Notes: generated by a model from the letters alone, not told the origin. Counted from the stretch's first letter, positions 24,990-35,000 are shown. The stretch is 64,000 nucleotides of DNA from an uncultured Cohaesibacter sp. (GCF_963676275.1 NZ_OY781091.1:62001-126000); one strand, 5' to 3'. Made by a program: numbers and translations.

Positions 24990-26264
24990 TTATCTGAGGA
25001 GATTGGGCAATGTGGTCGAAATAGCCGGCACCATCGTTATGGTCAGCAGGGCAACAATCAATGCCATCAGATAGGGCATGGTTGCCTTCATGACATTTTC
25101 CAGCGGCACCTTGGTGATCGCGCTGGCGACGAACAGGTCGAGCCCCACCGGCGGGGTGATGCAGCCAATCGCCAGATTGACGACCATGATGACGCCGAAA
25201 TGGATCGGGTCGATTCCCATATGGGTTGCCACCGGCAGGAAGATCGGCGTCAGGATCACGACCGCAGCCGACGCATTCACCAGCGTGCCGAGCACCAGCA
25301 GCAGCACGTTCATGATCAGCAGGAAGACAATTGCCGAACTGGTCACGTGGGTGACAGCCTCTCCCACCATATGCGGGATTTGCAGGTTGGTCATCAGCCA
25401 GCCAAAGACCTTGGCCGCGCCAACAAGGAACATGATCAGGGTTGTCCCGATGACGGCCTTGAAGATGATTTGCGGGAAGTCCTTGAGCTTGAGTTCGCGA
25501 TAGATGAACAGCCCCACCACGATGCCATAAACCGCAGCAACGGCGGCGGCCTCGGTCGGGGTGAACATGCCGCTATAGATGCCGCCGATGATGATCACCG
25601 GGGTCAGCAACGCCCAGAAAGCATCCTTGATGGTCAGGGCAAGGCGTTTGCAGGAAAAGGAGCCATCGGGCGGAATCTTGCCCTTCTTGGCCAGATACCA
25701 GCCCATGGCACACATCACGCCACCCATGATCAGACCGGGAAAGACGCCCGCCATGAACAGATCGCCGATCGAGACATTGGCAATGACGCCATAAACAACG
25801 AACGTGATGCTTGGTGGAATGACGATGCCCACCGTACCGGCCGCGGCCACAATGCCGGTGGCCATTTCGCGTTTATAGCCCTTCTGCTCCATCTCGTTGA
25901 CCATGGTCGAGCCGACGGCCGCTGTGGTTGCGGCTGAAGAGCCGGAAATGGCGGCGAAGAACATGCCCGCCACGGCCACCGCCTGCGCCAGACCGCCGGT
26001 AAAGGAGCCGACCATGGCTTGCGCAACACTCACGAGCCGCGACGTGACGCCACCGGCCGACATAAAGGCGCCTGCCAGCATGAAGAAGGGCACTGCCATG
26101 AAGGAGAAGGAATCGATGCCCGAAAACAGATTGTTGGTGATCAGGACCTGAGGCAGATCCATATAGACTGCGAGAACGAATGACACCGACAGCGCCAGGG
26201 CATAGGCCACCGGAACGCCGATCAGGGCCATCACGACAAAGGATAGAATCAGAGCAATTTCCAT
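24990..26264 (-). CDS. dctM: TRAP transporter large permease DctM
   Basis: A 424-aa DctM with about 12 membrane helices and the family segments LPQVLITNNLFSG, AAISGSSAATTAAVGSTM (~100-117) and GCITPPVGLDLF near the C-terminus. GGAG lies before the ATG. It forms the ion-coupled transport pathway with DctQ and is supplied by DctP. Order on the minus strand is dctP-dctQ-dctM, with 15 bp between dctQ and dctM. Confidence 0.93.
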   Translation of the reverse strand: MEIALILSFVVMALIGVPVAYALALSVSFVLAVYMDLPQVLITNNLFSGIDSFSFMAVPFFMLAGAFMSAGGVTSRLVSVAQAMVGSFTGGLAQAVAVAGMFFAAISGSSAATTAAVGSTMVNEMEQKGYKREMATGIVAAAGTVGIVIPPSITFVVYGVIANVSIGDLFMAGVFPGLIMGGVMCAMGWYLAKKGKIPPDGSFSCKRLALTIKDAFWALLTPVIIIGGIYSGMFTPTEAAAVAAVYGIVVGLFIYRELKLKDFPQIIFKAVIGTTLIMFLVGAAKVFGWLMTNLQIPHMVGEAVTHVTSSAIVFLLIMNVLLLVLGTLVNASAAVVILTPIFLPVATHMGIDPIHFGVIMVVNLAIGCITPPVGLDLFVASAITKVPLENVMKATMPYLMALIVALLTITMVPAISTTLPNLLR

Positions 26265-26279
26265 GATGCCAATCTCCTT

Positions 26280-26804
26280 TTAATCCGTTGAAATTATGGG
26301 TTGATTGTCACCAACGCGAGGGTCTGTCCGTCCCTTCGCGAGCAGGCGGAAAATGCTGATCGTGTCCTTGACGTGATACATCAGCATGAGAATGCCGGAG
26401 ATTGGCATGATGATATAGACATAGCTCATCGAAATGCCCAGTCCGGGAGATGTCTGGAAGGTCATCGTCTGGGTCATCTTCCAGCCCTGAATGATCAGCA
26501 GCAGGATGAAGACATAGCCGCAGGCATTGATGAAGAGATTGAGAAGGAAGCCCGGTTTGGAGCCTTTCAGCAGGCGGGGCAGAAGCTCCACCGCCAGATG
26601 CCCATCTTCACCCATGATCAGGGCGGAGCCGAGAAACACGACCCAGACAAACAGGAAGCGGGCCAGCTCTTCGGTCCACTCGAGCGAGAAGCCGAAAAGA
26701 TAGCGGGTGATCACTTGCCCGAAGATGATCGCGAGCATCACGATCATCGCGACAACGGAGATACCGTATAGCGTCTTTCGCAGTAATTTGAAGATAACGT
26801 CCAT
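26280..26804 (-). CDS. dctQ: TRAP transporter small permease DctQ
   Basis: A 174-aa four-helix protein with the DctQ signature around FSLEWTEELARFLFVWVVF (~40-58). I use the ATG at 26804 (MDVIFKLLRK) with AAAGG upstream; the open frame reaches 26864 but its first 20 residues are not DctQ-like. It scaffolds DctM in the inner membrane. A 206-bp region with an inverted repeat separates dctP and dctQ. Confidence 0.88.
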   Translation of the reverse strand: MDVIFKLLRKTLYGISVVAMIVMLAIIFGQVITRYLFGFSLEWTEELARFLFVWVVFLGSALIMGEDGHLAVELLPRLLKGSKPGFLLNLFINACGYVFILLLIIQGWKMTQTMTFQTSPGLGISMSYVYIIMPISGILMLMYHVKDTISIFRLLAKGRTDPRVGDNQPIISTD

Positions 26805-26943
26805 TGATTGGAGACCTTTTGTCAGGGAAGCCGGGCAACGAGACTGGCCGTTGCCCGCTCCCATATTGTTTGATTAGGTCGCGGTATTGGAAGGTGCCAA
26901 CCGGTCCCGGTTTGGAAGTCCGGTGTCTGATTTCGCAAGTCTT

Positions 26944-27009
26944 CCTGATCGGCCCTGAGATTAGGGGCCCGATGAGTGAGGTCTGAGAATTGAGGCCCGA
27001 CCGATCAGG
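26944..27009 (-). repeat. Inverted repeat between dctP and dctQ
   Basis: CCTGATCGG and CCGATCAGG form a perfect 9-bp inverted repeat with a 48-base middle that is itself partly self-complementary. In mRNA it could protect the dctP message and lower dctQM output; inferred. Confidence 0.4.
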
Positions 27010-27070
27010 ATGCCTGACATGGAGGATCAGACAGCCGAACTCCCTTGGGAGATCTGCGTGTGATCGCCAG

Positions 27071-28051
27071 TTATTCGCTGGCCAGAGCGTTGATCGCGTC
27101 GATATTTTCCTGACCGACCGTATCGGCGAACATCTTGATCACAGGCTCGGTTGCAGCCTTGAATTTGGAGCGGTCAACATCGATGACTTCCATCTTGCCG
27201 GTGGCGATGATCTGGTCCCAATATTTGTTGTCCTGATCTTCGGAAACCTTGCGCTGCCATGCGATGGCATCCTTGGCGGCTTCCTCGATGATGGCCTTCT
27301 GCTCATCATTCAGCTTGGACCAGGTGACCATGGAAATGATCATCGGTTCCGGCGAATAGGCATGTGCGGTCTTGGAGGCATATTTCTGCACTTCATAGAA
27401 GCGCTTGGTGAAGATATGCGCGGATGGGTTTTCCTGTCCGTCCACGGCACCCTGCTGCATGGCGGTGTAGAGTTCGCTGAAGGCCATCGGTGTTGGCGAT
27501 GCGCCAAGGGCTTTCATCATTTCAACAAAGATCTTGTTGGTCATGACGCGGATCTTCAGGTCTGCCATATCGGCAGGTTCGTGGATCGGGCGCACATTGT
27601 TGGTGACATGGCGAATGCCATTTTCCATATAGCCGAGCAGCTTGATGCCGCGTTCTTCCAGTTTCTTGCCCAGATCCATGCCGACGGAGTCCAGCGACTT
27701 GTAGGCATGCGGGCGGTCCTTGAACAGGAAGGGAAGGTCGAAGATGGAAATCTGCGGCTGGAACTGCCCCAGAACCGCAGTGCCGACCAACGCCATGTCA
27801 ACAGAGCCAAACACCATGCCTTCGATCAGGTCCTTCTGTCCGCCAAGCTGGGAGCTCGGGAAAACCTTGACCTCGATTGAGCCATTGCTTTTCTCTGCTA
27901 CCATTTTGGCGAAATAGTCGGCTCCCTGTCCGTAGGGATGATCAGGCACTGCGATATGGCCCAGCTTGAGTGTCACATCCGCAGCCCATGAAGGCGCTGC
28001 GAGCGAGAGAGCCATAAGGCCTGCACCAAGAATGCTTACAAAACGGTTCAT
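27071..28051 (-). CDS. dctP: TRAP transporter substrate-binding protein DctP
   Basis: A 326-aa periplasmic binding protein with a signal peptide (cut near SWAAD). DctP-type features include an Arg in LKIRVMTNK near residue 165, expected to bind the substrate carboxylate, and GAVDGQENPSA near 210. GGAGGAAA precedes the ATG. A sigma-54 promoter lies 148 bp upstream, and the DctB/DctD pair is encoded alongside, so expression is expected to respond to the external acid. Neighbouring 5-oxoprolinase suggests that 5-oxoproline or a C4/C5 acid could be the ligand; not shown. Confidence 0.92.
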   Translation of the reverse strand: MNRFVSILGAGLMALSLAAPSWAADVTLKLGHIAVPDHPYGQGADYFAKMVAEKSNGSIEVKVFPSSQLGGQKDLIEGMVFGSVDMALVGTAVLGQFQPQISIFDLPFLFKDRPHAYKSLDSVGMDLGKKLEERGIKLLGYMENGIRHVTNNVRPIHEPADMADLKIRVMTNKIFVEMMKALGASPTPMAFSELYTAMQQGAVDGQENPSAHIFTKRFYEVQKYASKTAHAYSPEPMIISMVTWSKLNDEQKAIIEEAAKDAIAWQRKVSEDQDNKYWDQIIATGKMEVIDVDRSKFKAATEPVIKMFADTVGQENIDAINALASE

Positions 28052-28198
28052 CAGGTTTCCTCCCTATATTACCGTTGGTTCGATAGCGAATGTTGCATGT
28101 CATTCAGCCCTCCCCCGGGGGCTGATGGTGCCATGCTCACGCCGCTGCGCAAGGGTCTCTCTCGCAAGGGCAGTTTTGCATGACACTTGTGCCAAGAA

Positions 28199-28217
28199 CA
28201 GCAATTCCGATGCCAAA
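28199..28217 (-). promoter_or_regulatory. Sigma-54 promoter of dctPQM
   Basis: On the minus strand the sequence TTTGGCATCGGAATTGCTG matches TGGCAC-N5-TTGC with exact GG-N10-GC spacing. It predicts a transcript start near 28189 and a leader of about 140 bases. A DctD-type activator is encoded divergently. The 519-bp gap to dctD contains no gene but several repeats (TTTTAGC/GCTAAAA at 28275-28306 and the palindrome at 28396). Confidence 0.75.
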
Positions 28218-28395
28218 CGGGCAAAGAAAAGAGGGAGAGTAAAAACCACTAGGCCGGATTTTTTCTTGGATAATTTTAGCAAAAGGCGGGCTGAACCGGC
28301 TAAAAACGGTCCCTTTTCAAGAGAGCGGCTGGGGATCTTCTTTGTGTGATTTGGTGTGTTTTATCCAATTTACCCAGACTAAAGTCGTATAAGTC

Positions 28396-28411
28396 ATGTG
28401 ATTTGTCACAT
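28396..28411. promoter_or_regulatory. Perfect palindrome, candidate DctD enhancer site
   Basis: ATGTGA-TTTG-TCACAT lies about 180 bp upstream of the sigma-54 promoter, a normal distance for an activator site. It also sits about 160 bp before dctD. The half-site spacing (4) does not fit CRP (6). The assignment to DctD is inferred. Confidence 0.4.
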
Positions 28412-28534
28412 CAACTTAAACAGCATTTGATTTCAAGGTTGTGCGAGATCTCATCCAGTGCGAAAAAGGGATGTCACAATATCCGCTCACTCTTTTGCAG
28501 TGTTCGGCGCGTCAGAGGGGGCGAGCCGGGCGGA

Positions 28535-28588
28535 ATGACAGTCAAGATAGAGTTGACAGTCAAGATATAAATGACAAGCAAGATAGAT
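28535..28588. repeat. Three tandem 18-bp repeats across the dctD start
   Basis: Three consecutive 18-mers (ATGACAGTCAAGATAGAG and two variants) run directly into the first codons used for dctD; the third copy supplies the ATG at 28571. The repeated start-like ATG/TTG makes the true start uncertain. Confidence 0.75.
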
Positions 28589-29992
28589 TGGCAAGACGCT
28601 CAATACAGGATCAAGCGGGGCACTTCTGTGAGCCAAATTGAAATTTCGGTGATCTATATCGAAGATGATGCCAGCGTGCAGCATGCCTATTTGCAGTCCA
28701 TGGAGATGGCTGGCTTTGATGTTCTTGTTGCCGACAATGCCGAAGACGGCCTCAAGCTGCTTCAGCAACATCGCTCTTCCGTCATTCTGACCGACATCCG
28801 GCTGCCCGGCATGTCCGGCATCGAGCTGGTGCATAAGGTCCAGAAGATCGACGACACAATTCCCGTCATCCTCATCACCGGCCATGGCGATGTGGAAATG
28901 GCGGTCAATGCCATGAAGATCGGCGCCCATGACTTCATCGAAAAGCCCTGCAACAATCAGCGCCTGAGCGATGTTCTGCAAAAGGCGATAGAGAAGCGCC
29001 GGCTGGTGCTTGAGGATATCCAGATCCGCCTTGAACAGAAGGCCCCCAACGGCCCGGTGATGATTGGCCGCTCCAGCGCCATGAATCGCGTGCGGGAAAT
29101 GATCCTCAATATCGCCGATACCGATGCGGATGTGCTGATTGAAGGCGAAACGGGAACGGGCAAGGAGGTGGTTGCCAACACCATTCATGCCTGGAGCACA
29201 AGGCGCAAGGGGCATTTTGTTCCCCTCAATTGTGCTGCCTTTCCGGAAAATCTTTTCGAAAGCGAAATGTTCGGTCATGAGGCCGGCACCTTCACCGGCG
29301 CCACGAAAAAGCGGATCGGCAAGATCGAGCATGCCCATCAGGGAACATTGTTTCTCGACGAGATCGAGAGCATGCCGATGGATATTCAGGCCAAGTTCCT
29401 GCGGGTCTTGCAAGAGCGGACGGTGGAGCGGCTTGGCACCAACGAACATGTGCAGGTGGATTGCCGCGTTGTGGCGGCGACCAAGGAGGATCTGCAGGCC
29501 CTTGGGCAGAAAAGGCTGTTCCGCCCCGATCTCTATTACCGGCTCAATGTGGTGACCATCCATATTCCGCCATTGCGAGAAAGGCGCGAAGACATCCCGG
29601 AGCTTTTCTATCATTTCGTCTATCAGGCCGCCCAGCAATATCGACGCCCCATGCCGGATATCAGGCCGGAACAGTTCATCTGGCTGCAGTCACAGCCCTG
29701 GCCGGGGAATGTGCGCGAGCTCAAGCATTTCGCTGATCGTTATGTGCTTGGCTTCGTCTCCACGGAAGGCGAGGGGTTTTCCGCCTCCGGGGATGAGACC
29801 ATCAGCCTTGCGGAATGTCTCGACCGTTTCGAAAAGAGGCTGATCGAGGATGCCTTGCAGAAAAATTCCGGCCATGTCGGAGAAACCGCCAAGCTCCTGT
29901 CCCTGCCGCGCAAAACGCTCTATGACAAGCTGCACCGCCATGACATAAAGCCCGATGCCTTCCGCCCTGCTGCGCTGAATTCGGAGCATTGA
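28571..29992 (+). CDS. dctD: NtrC-family response regulator DctD
   Basis: A protein of up to 473 aa with a receiver domain (~25-140, Asp in ILTDIRLPG), a sigma-54 activator AAA+ domain (~165-395, Walker A GETGTGKE, DEIESMP) and a C-terminal Fis-type HTH (~430-470). The sigma-54 contact loop reads GTFTGA instead of the usual GAFTGA (near residue 239). A GTG at 28628, giving VSQIEISVIYIEDD, is an alternative start, because the 5' end lies in tandem repeats. It should activate the sigma-54 promoter of dctPQM when phosphorylated by DctB. Its stop is 4 bp from the convergent dctB stop. Confidence 0.92.
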   Translation: MTSKIDWQDAQYRIKRGTSVSQIEISVIYIEDDASVQHAYLQSMEMAGFDVLVADNAEDGLKLLQQHRSSVILTDIRLPGMSGIELVHKVQKIDDTIPVILITGHGDVEMAVNAMKIGAHDFIEKPCNNQRLSDVLQKAIEKRRLVLEDIQIRLEQKAPNGPVMIGRSSAMNRVREMILNIADTDADVLIEGETGTGKEVVANTIHAWSTRRKGHFVPLNCAAFPENLFESEMFGHEAGTFTGATKKRIGKIEHAHQGTLFLDEIESMPMDIQAKFLRVLQERTVERLGTNEHVQVDCRVVAATKEDLQALGQKRLFRPDLYYRLNVVTIHIPPLRERREDIPELFYHFVYQAAQQYRRPMPDIRPEQFIWLQSQPWPGNVRELKHFADRYVLGFVSTEGEGFSASGDETISLAECLDRFEKRLIEDALQKNSGHVGETAKLLSLPRKTLYDKLHRHDIKPDAFRPAALNSEH

Positions 29993-29996
29993 GCAC

Positions 29997-31664
29997 TCAT
30001 GACGGATCGCCCTTGCGCAACTCGCGCCAGTTGAGGGTGAATTCCGCACCGCGCTCGGGATGGTTTCGGGCCGAGATCGATCCACCGGAATGTTCCACAA
30101 TGCCATTGACGATTGCCAGCCCAAGGCCGGTCCCGCGCTGTTTGGTCGAGAAGAAGCTGTCAAAAATGCGGGCCAGATCCGGGATGCCGGGGCCATTGTC
30201 CCGCACCGTGACCCTGACGTTGCCCGCATCCCGTTCAATGGCAATAGCGAGCATTCTGACCTTCTGATGGGCCATGGCTTCAAGAGCGTTGGAGATCAGA
30301 TTGCTGAAAATCTGCTCAAGGCCGATTTCGTTGCAGGGAACATGAATTTCCGGCGCATTGGTCCGGAATGTCAGCTTGATATCCTGCTTTCTGAGGGTTA
30401 CGCGGAACAGCTTGATGGAGGAATTGGCCACGGCAACGATATCGGCGTCTCCCTGCGGCACGCGATGGCGGCTGGCAAAGGATTTCATCTGTGACATCTG
30501 CTGCGTCAGTCGCTCGATATGCGAGGAGATCAGCGTCAGATTCTCGTCTGCTTCGGGATATCGCTGCTTTTGCAGCAACAGCCGCGTGGTGTCGAGTAGC
30601 ATATAGATGGCAGCAAGCGGCTGGTTGAATTCATGCGCCACCTCGGTTGCCATCTGGCCAATCGCAGCAAGCTTGCTATTTTCCACCAACTGGTTGCGCA
30701 GCTTCTGTATCCGTTTGCTGAAGCGGTTCTTGAGGATGCGATAGGCGAAAACAAGGATCAGATAGAGCAATATGCTGATCACGAAAACCAGCCCGGCCGA
30801 GGTGTAGAAATAGCGTGTGCTCTGCAGTGACAGGATGGTCCAGCTATATTCGATGATCTTCTCTTCGGTCGACATCAGGGTGGGGAAGACGCAGCCCCAG
30901 TCATCGTCCCTGTAGAAGGTCAGATCCCCCACCCGGTAGCAGCGCGGCATGGAGAGCAGACTGATGGCTTCCTCTTCCAGATAGCGCCCCTCCCTGTCGG
31001 CCGTGACGTCATTGCCCCGGCGCAGAAGCTTGTATTTCCAGTCCTTGTTGGAACTCAGGAAGATATTGTCATTGACATCGTGAACCAGAATTTCGTCCGG
31101 TCCGGCACGCCAGACCTCTTCAAGGTCGGCAAGATTGATTTCAATGACCACGGCACCGGCGATATCCTCACCCGAGCGCAGGCCATAGGCAAGGTAGAAA
31201 CCCGGCGTCATGGTCTTCAGGCCCATGCCGTAAAATTGTCCCAGACGCCCCGCCATGGCATCCTGAAAATAGGGACGATGGCTGAAATTCATGCCCAGAT
31301 AATTGTCCGGACGGTACCAGTTGCTGGCCGCCACCGCAGTTCCTGCCCGATCCAGCACATAGATCGTGGAAACATTGGTGGCATATTTGGTTCTCTGGAG
31401 AAAATAGCCACTGTCCAGCGGCGTCATTCTGCCCGACAGGATATCGAGGAATTTCTCATTCTGCGAAAGCACGAAGGGTAGAAACTTATAGCGCGAAATC
31501 TCGATCTCAAGGCTCGACTTATACATGTCGAGCTGGATTCGGCTCGATGCGATCTTGTTTTTCAGCTCCGCATAGAAGGGCAGGGATATCAGCGACACAA
31601 TGCAAACGAAAATCAAGGACTGAAACAGCCGCCCTTTGGCCGCTGACTGAATTTTCGCAAACAT
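29997..31664 (-). CDS. dctB: Sensor histidine kinase DctB
   Basis: A 555-aa kinase with a first membrane helix (~12-32), a large periplasmic double-PDC sensor region (~33-290), a second membrane helix (~295-320), phospho-acceptor His344 in EVAHEFNQPLAAI and a C-terminal ATPase with DNGPGIP and GTGLGLAIV. This is the classical DctB layout for sensing dicarboxylates in the periplasm. The ATG at 31664 has GGGGA upstream. It is convergent with dctD rather than in one operon with it, unlike the rhizobial dctBD pair. Confidence 0.9.
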   Translation of the reverse strand: MFAKIQSAAKGRLFQSLIFVCIVSLISLPFYAELKNKIASSRIQLDMYKSSLEIEISRYKFLPFVLSQNEKFLDILSGRMTPLDSGYFLQRTKYATNVSTIYVLDRAGTAVAASNWYRPDNYLGMNFSHRPYFQDAMAGRLGQFYGMGLKTMTPGFYLAYGLRSGEDIAGAVVIEINLADLEEVWRAGPDEILVHDVNDNIFLSSNKDWKYKLLRRGNDVTADREGRYLEEEAISLLSMPRCYRVGDLTFYRDDDWGCVFPTLMSTEEKIIEYSWTILSLQSTRYFYTSAGLVFVISILLYLILVFAYRILKNRFSKRIQKLRNQLVENSKLAAIGQMATEVAHEFNQPLAAIYMLLDTTRLLLQKQRYPEADENLTLISSHIERLTQQMSQMKSFASRHRVPQGDADIVAVANSSIKLFRVTLRKQDIKLTFRTNAPEIHVPCNEIGLEQIFSNLISNALEAMAHQKVRMLAIAIERDAGNVRVTVRDNGPGIPDLARIFDSFFSTKQRGTGLGLAIVNGIVEHSGGSISARNHPERGAEFTLNWRELRKGDPS

Positions 31665-31858
31665 TCCGTTTCCCCAACCGATGCTTTTGAGCAGATTTCC
31701 ATCCGCAGGCGCAGGCAAGCCCTCGCGCCGATGCATCAAAGCCTATCGCAACTGCCCCAATGGGAGAAGTTCAACAAATGAACCGGAAGGCAATCCCTTG
31801 CGTCCAAGACAAGAAACATGGCGGCAGACCGGAGGATCCGCCGCACAGACAATAAAGG

Positions 31859-31885
31859 CCGGACAGGAAAAGGCTGCCTGTCCGG
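31859..31885 (-). terminator. Terminator after the 5-oxoprolinase gene
   Basis: CCGGACAGG and CCTGTCCGG form a perfect 9-bp stem with a 9-base loop. On the minus strand it is followed by CCTTTATTG. It lies 28 bp past the expected 5-oxoprolinase stop (31914), supporting that stop as the original gene end. Confidence 0.65.
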
Positions 31886-31913
31886 TGCGAGCAGCAGAAA
31901 TGGGGGGGGAGCC

Positions 31914-32059
31914 TTAAAGGCTGCCCCAACCGCCCGCAGTGGGCGTGATGACGGTGATCGCATCTCCCGCTTCCAAGATGGTCTGGTCACAGCCCTCAAG
32001 CTCCTGCACGCTTCCATCCCGCCGTCTGACCAGCGTGCGGCCTAGTGCACCATCCTCGC
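31914..32059 (-). pseudogene. Out-of-frame C-terminal end of the 5-oxoprolinase
   Basis: In the reading frame one base off the main gene, about 48 codons encode [10 protein letters not shown]...TPTAGGWGSL and a stop at 31914. This is exactly the C-terminus expected for fused HyuA-HyuB enzymes. The main frame stops at 32042 after GLDGARMVH. Inserting a single G near 32060 would restore GLDGGEDGALGR. Either the gene carries a real one-base deletion or the assembly has an indel error. Confidence 0.85.
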
Positions 32060-35000
32060 ACCATCAAGGCCTTTTGGTTTGATCGATCTGTGCGACGACA
32101 GGATCGCGCAATCCATTCTTTCCAGAAAACGCAAGGTGCGTTTGGTGCCGTCGCCTGCATGCCACTTGCCCTTGCCGCCCGATCCCTTGCGGATATGGAA
32201 ATCTTCCAGCAGCACAGGGAAACGGAATTCGAGCACTTCGGGATCGGTGAGGCGGGAGTTGGTCATATGGGTATGCACCCCATCGGTGCCATGAAAGCCA
32301 GGCCCGGCCGGAGAGCCCGAACAGATCGTCTCGTAATATTGGTAGACATCATTGCCGAAGGTCAGATTATTCATCGTGCCTTGCGCATTGGTCATCGCTC
32401 CCAGTGCGGCAAAGACCGCATTGGTCACATGCTGGGAGGTCTCCACATTGCCCGCCACCACGGCCGCCGGATAGCTTGGCCGCAACATGCAGCCTTCGGG
32501 AATGATGATCCTGATCGGCTTGAGGCATCCCGCATTCATCGGAATGTCGCCCTCGACCATGACGCGGAAGCAATAGAGAATCGCTGCCCGGGTCACCGGC
32601 TCGGGCGCATTGAAATTATTCGCCTTGACGCCCGTTGTGCCGGTAAAGTCGATGGTCGCCTCGCGCTTCTCCTTGTCAACCGTGATCTTGACATGAATGG
32701 TCGCGCCCTGATCGGTATGATATTCACATTCGGAATCCCTGAGTGCCTCGATGACACGGCGGACGCTTTCCTCCGCATTGTCCTGCACATAGCCCATATA
32801 GGCCTTGACCACATCCAGCCCGAAATTGGCCACCATCTTGCGCACTTCCTGAATGCCCTTCTCGTTGGCAGCGATCTGGGCGGAAAGATCGGCGATATTC
32901 TGATGGGGATTCCTTGCCGGGTAGGCGTGATCGGTAAGCAGATCACGCAATGCTGCCTCGCGGAAATGCCCCTGATCAACGATCCTGAAATTGTCGAACA
33001 GCACCCCTTCCTCATCGACGGTGGTGGCCAGCGGCGTCATGGACCCCGGAGCGGTGCCGCCGACATCGGCATGATGGCCGCGCGAGGCGGCCCAGAACAG
33101 GATCTCGCTTCCTTCATCATCGAAGATCGGGGTAACGACGGTGATGTCCGGCAGATGGGTGCCGCCATTATAGGGGGCGTTCAGCGCAAAGGCATCGCCG
33201 GGGCGGATGTTGCCTTCATTGAGCTTGATGACGGTCTCGACCGAACGGCCCATGGAGCCCAGATGCACCGGCATATGCGGTGCATTGGCCACCAGCGCGC
33301 CGTCGGCATCAAAGATCGCGCAGGAGAAATCCAGCCGTTCCTTGATATTGACCGAATAGGCGGTTTTCTGCAGCGTCACGCCCATTTGTTCGGCGATCGA
33401 CATGAACAGATTGTTGAAGACTTCCAGCATGACGGGGTCGGCTTCGGTGCCGATTGCCTTGTCTCTTTGCAGCGGCACGACGCGGGTGAGGATGACATGA
33501 TCCTTGCCATTGAGGCGGGCTTCCCAGCCCTGTTCCACAAGGATGGTCGCATGGGCCTCGACAATGATGGCAGGGCCGGTGACAGCCATGCCCGGTTTCA
33601 GCGCCTCGCGCTTGTAGATGGCGCTATCATGCCATTCTCCTTCGGCATAGATCCGGGTGGAGGAGACCGGCTCGGCCTTGGCGCTGACAGGCGCGATATC
33701 CGGCTCGATCAGGCCGGCACCGCCGCCAAAGCTTTCCACTTCCAGCGTTTCGGCCACAATCTCCTTGTTCCCATAGGCAAAACCGAACTGTGCCTTGTGT
33801 GCCTCCTCGAAGGCCTTGCACATCTCGTCAATCGGGCCGAAATGGACCGGGAGCGGTGTGTCCGATCCTTCATAGCGCAGATGCAGGATGGCGCGGGTTT
33901 GTCGCTTGTCTGCCGAAATGGCCTGCTGCTCCAGTTCTTCCTCGGTCTGCGCGGCGAGCCTGTCGCGCAGGGCGATGAGTTCCGGCATCAGGTCCTGTTC
34001 CAGACGCTTGACCACCGATTGCTGCCGGTCGGCGCGAATATCGGCCAGCCCCATGCCATAGGCGGAAAGAATGCCCGAGAAGGGATGCAGCATGACGGTT
34101 TTCATGCCAAGGCTGTCGGCAACGCGGCAGCCCGTCTGCCCGCCCGCACCACCAAAGCAGACCAGCGCATAGGAGGTGACATCATAGCCGCGCTGGACCG
34201 AGATCTTCTTGATGGCATTGGCCATATTCTCGACGGCAATCCTGAGGAAACCATCGGCGATCTCTTCGGGCGAGCGATCGCCGCCCAGCTGCTGCGCCAG
34301 TGTCTGGAATTTCTCCCGCACGATGGCCTCGTCCAGCGGCTGATCCTGATTGGGGCCGAAGATCTGCGGAAAGAAGTCGGTCGCCAGCTTGCCGGTCATC
34401 AGGTTGGCATCGGTCACCGTCAGCGGACCGCCACGACGATAGCAGGCCGGTCCGGGATTGGCTCCGGCGGAATCAGGGCCGACCTGAAAGCGGTCATCCT
34501 TGTAATGCAAAATGGAACCGCCACCAGCGGCCACCGTATGAATCATCATCATCGGGGCGCGCATGCGCACACCGGCCACCTCGGTTTCGAAGGCTTTTTC
34601 ATAATCGCCGTCAAAATGGCAGACGTCGGTCGAGGTGCCGCCCATATCAAAGCCGATGATCTTTTCAAAGCCAGCCATGCGCGCCGTTTCAACCGCGCCG
34701 ACGACACCGCCTGCCGGACCGGAGAGAATGGCGTCCTTGCCCTGAAACAGCTCCGCAGCGGTCAGGCCTCCGGAAGATTGCATGAACATCAGGCGCGGCC
34801 CGTCTCCCAGCTCTGCCTGCACCTGATCGACATATCGGCGCAGGATTGGCGAGAGATAGGCGTCAACAACGGTGGTATCGCCGCGCCCGACCAGTTTCAT
34901 CAGCGGCGAGACCTGATGGGAAACAGAGATCTGGGCAAAGCCGATCTCTTTGGCGATGGCTTCCAGCCGCAATTCATGAGCCGGATAGGCATAGGCATGC

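Noticed and set aside
24855..25937. A 360-codon plus-strand frame opposite dctM
   Set aside because: It is the His/Asp/Gln/Arg-rich antisense of a hydrophobic membrane protein, a typical shadow frame.
28178..28195. A second TGGCAC...TGC sequence before dctP that resembles a sigma-54 promoter
   Set aside because: Spacing between GG and GC is 12 instead of 10; the neighbouring site at 28199-28217 fits exactly.
28487..29638. A 383-codon minus-strand frame opposite dctD
   Set aside because: It is antisense to a complete NtrC-family regulator with all motifs intact.
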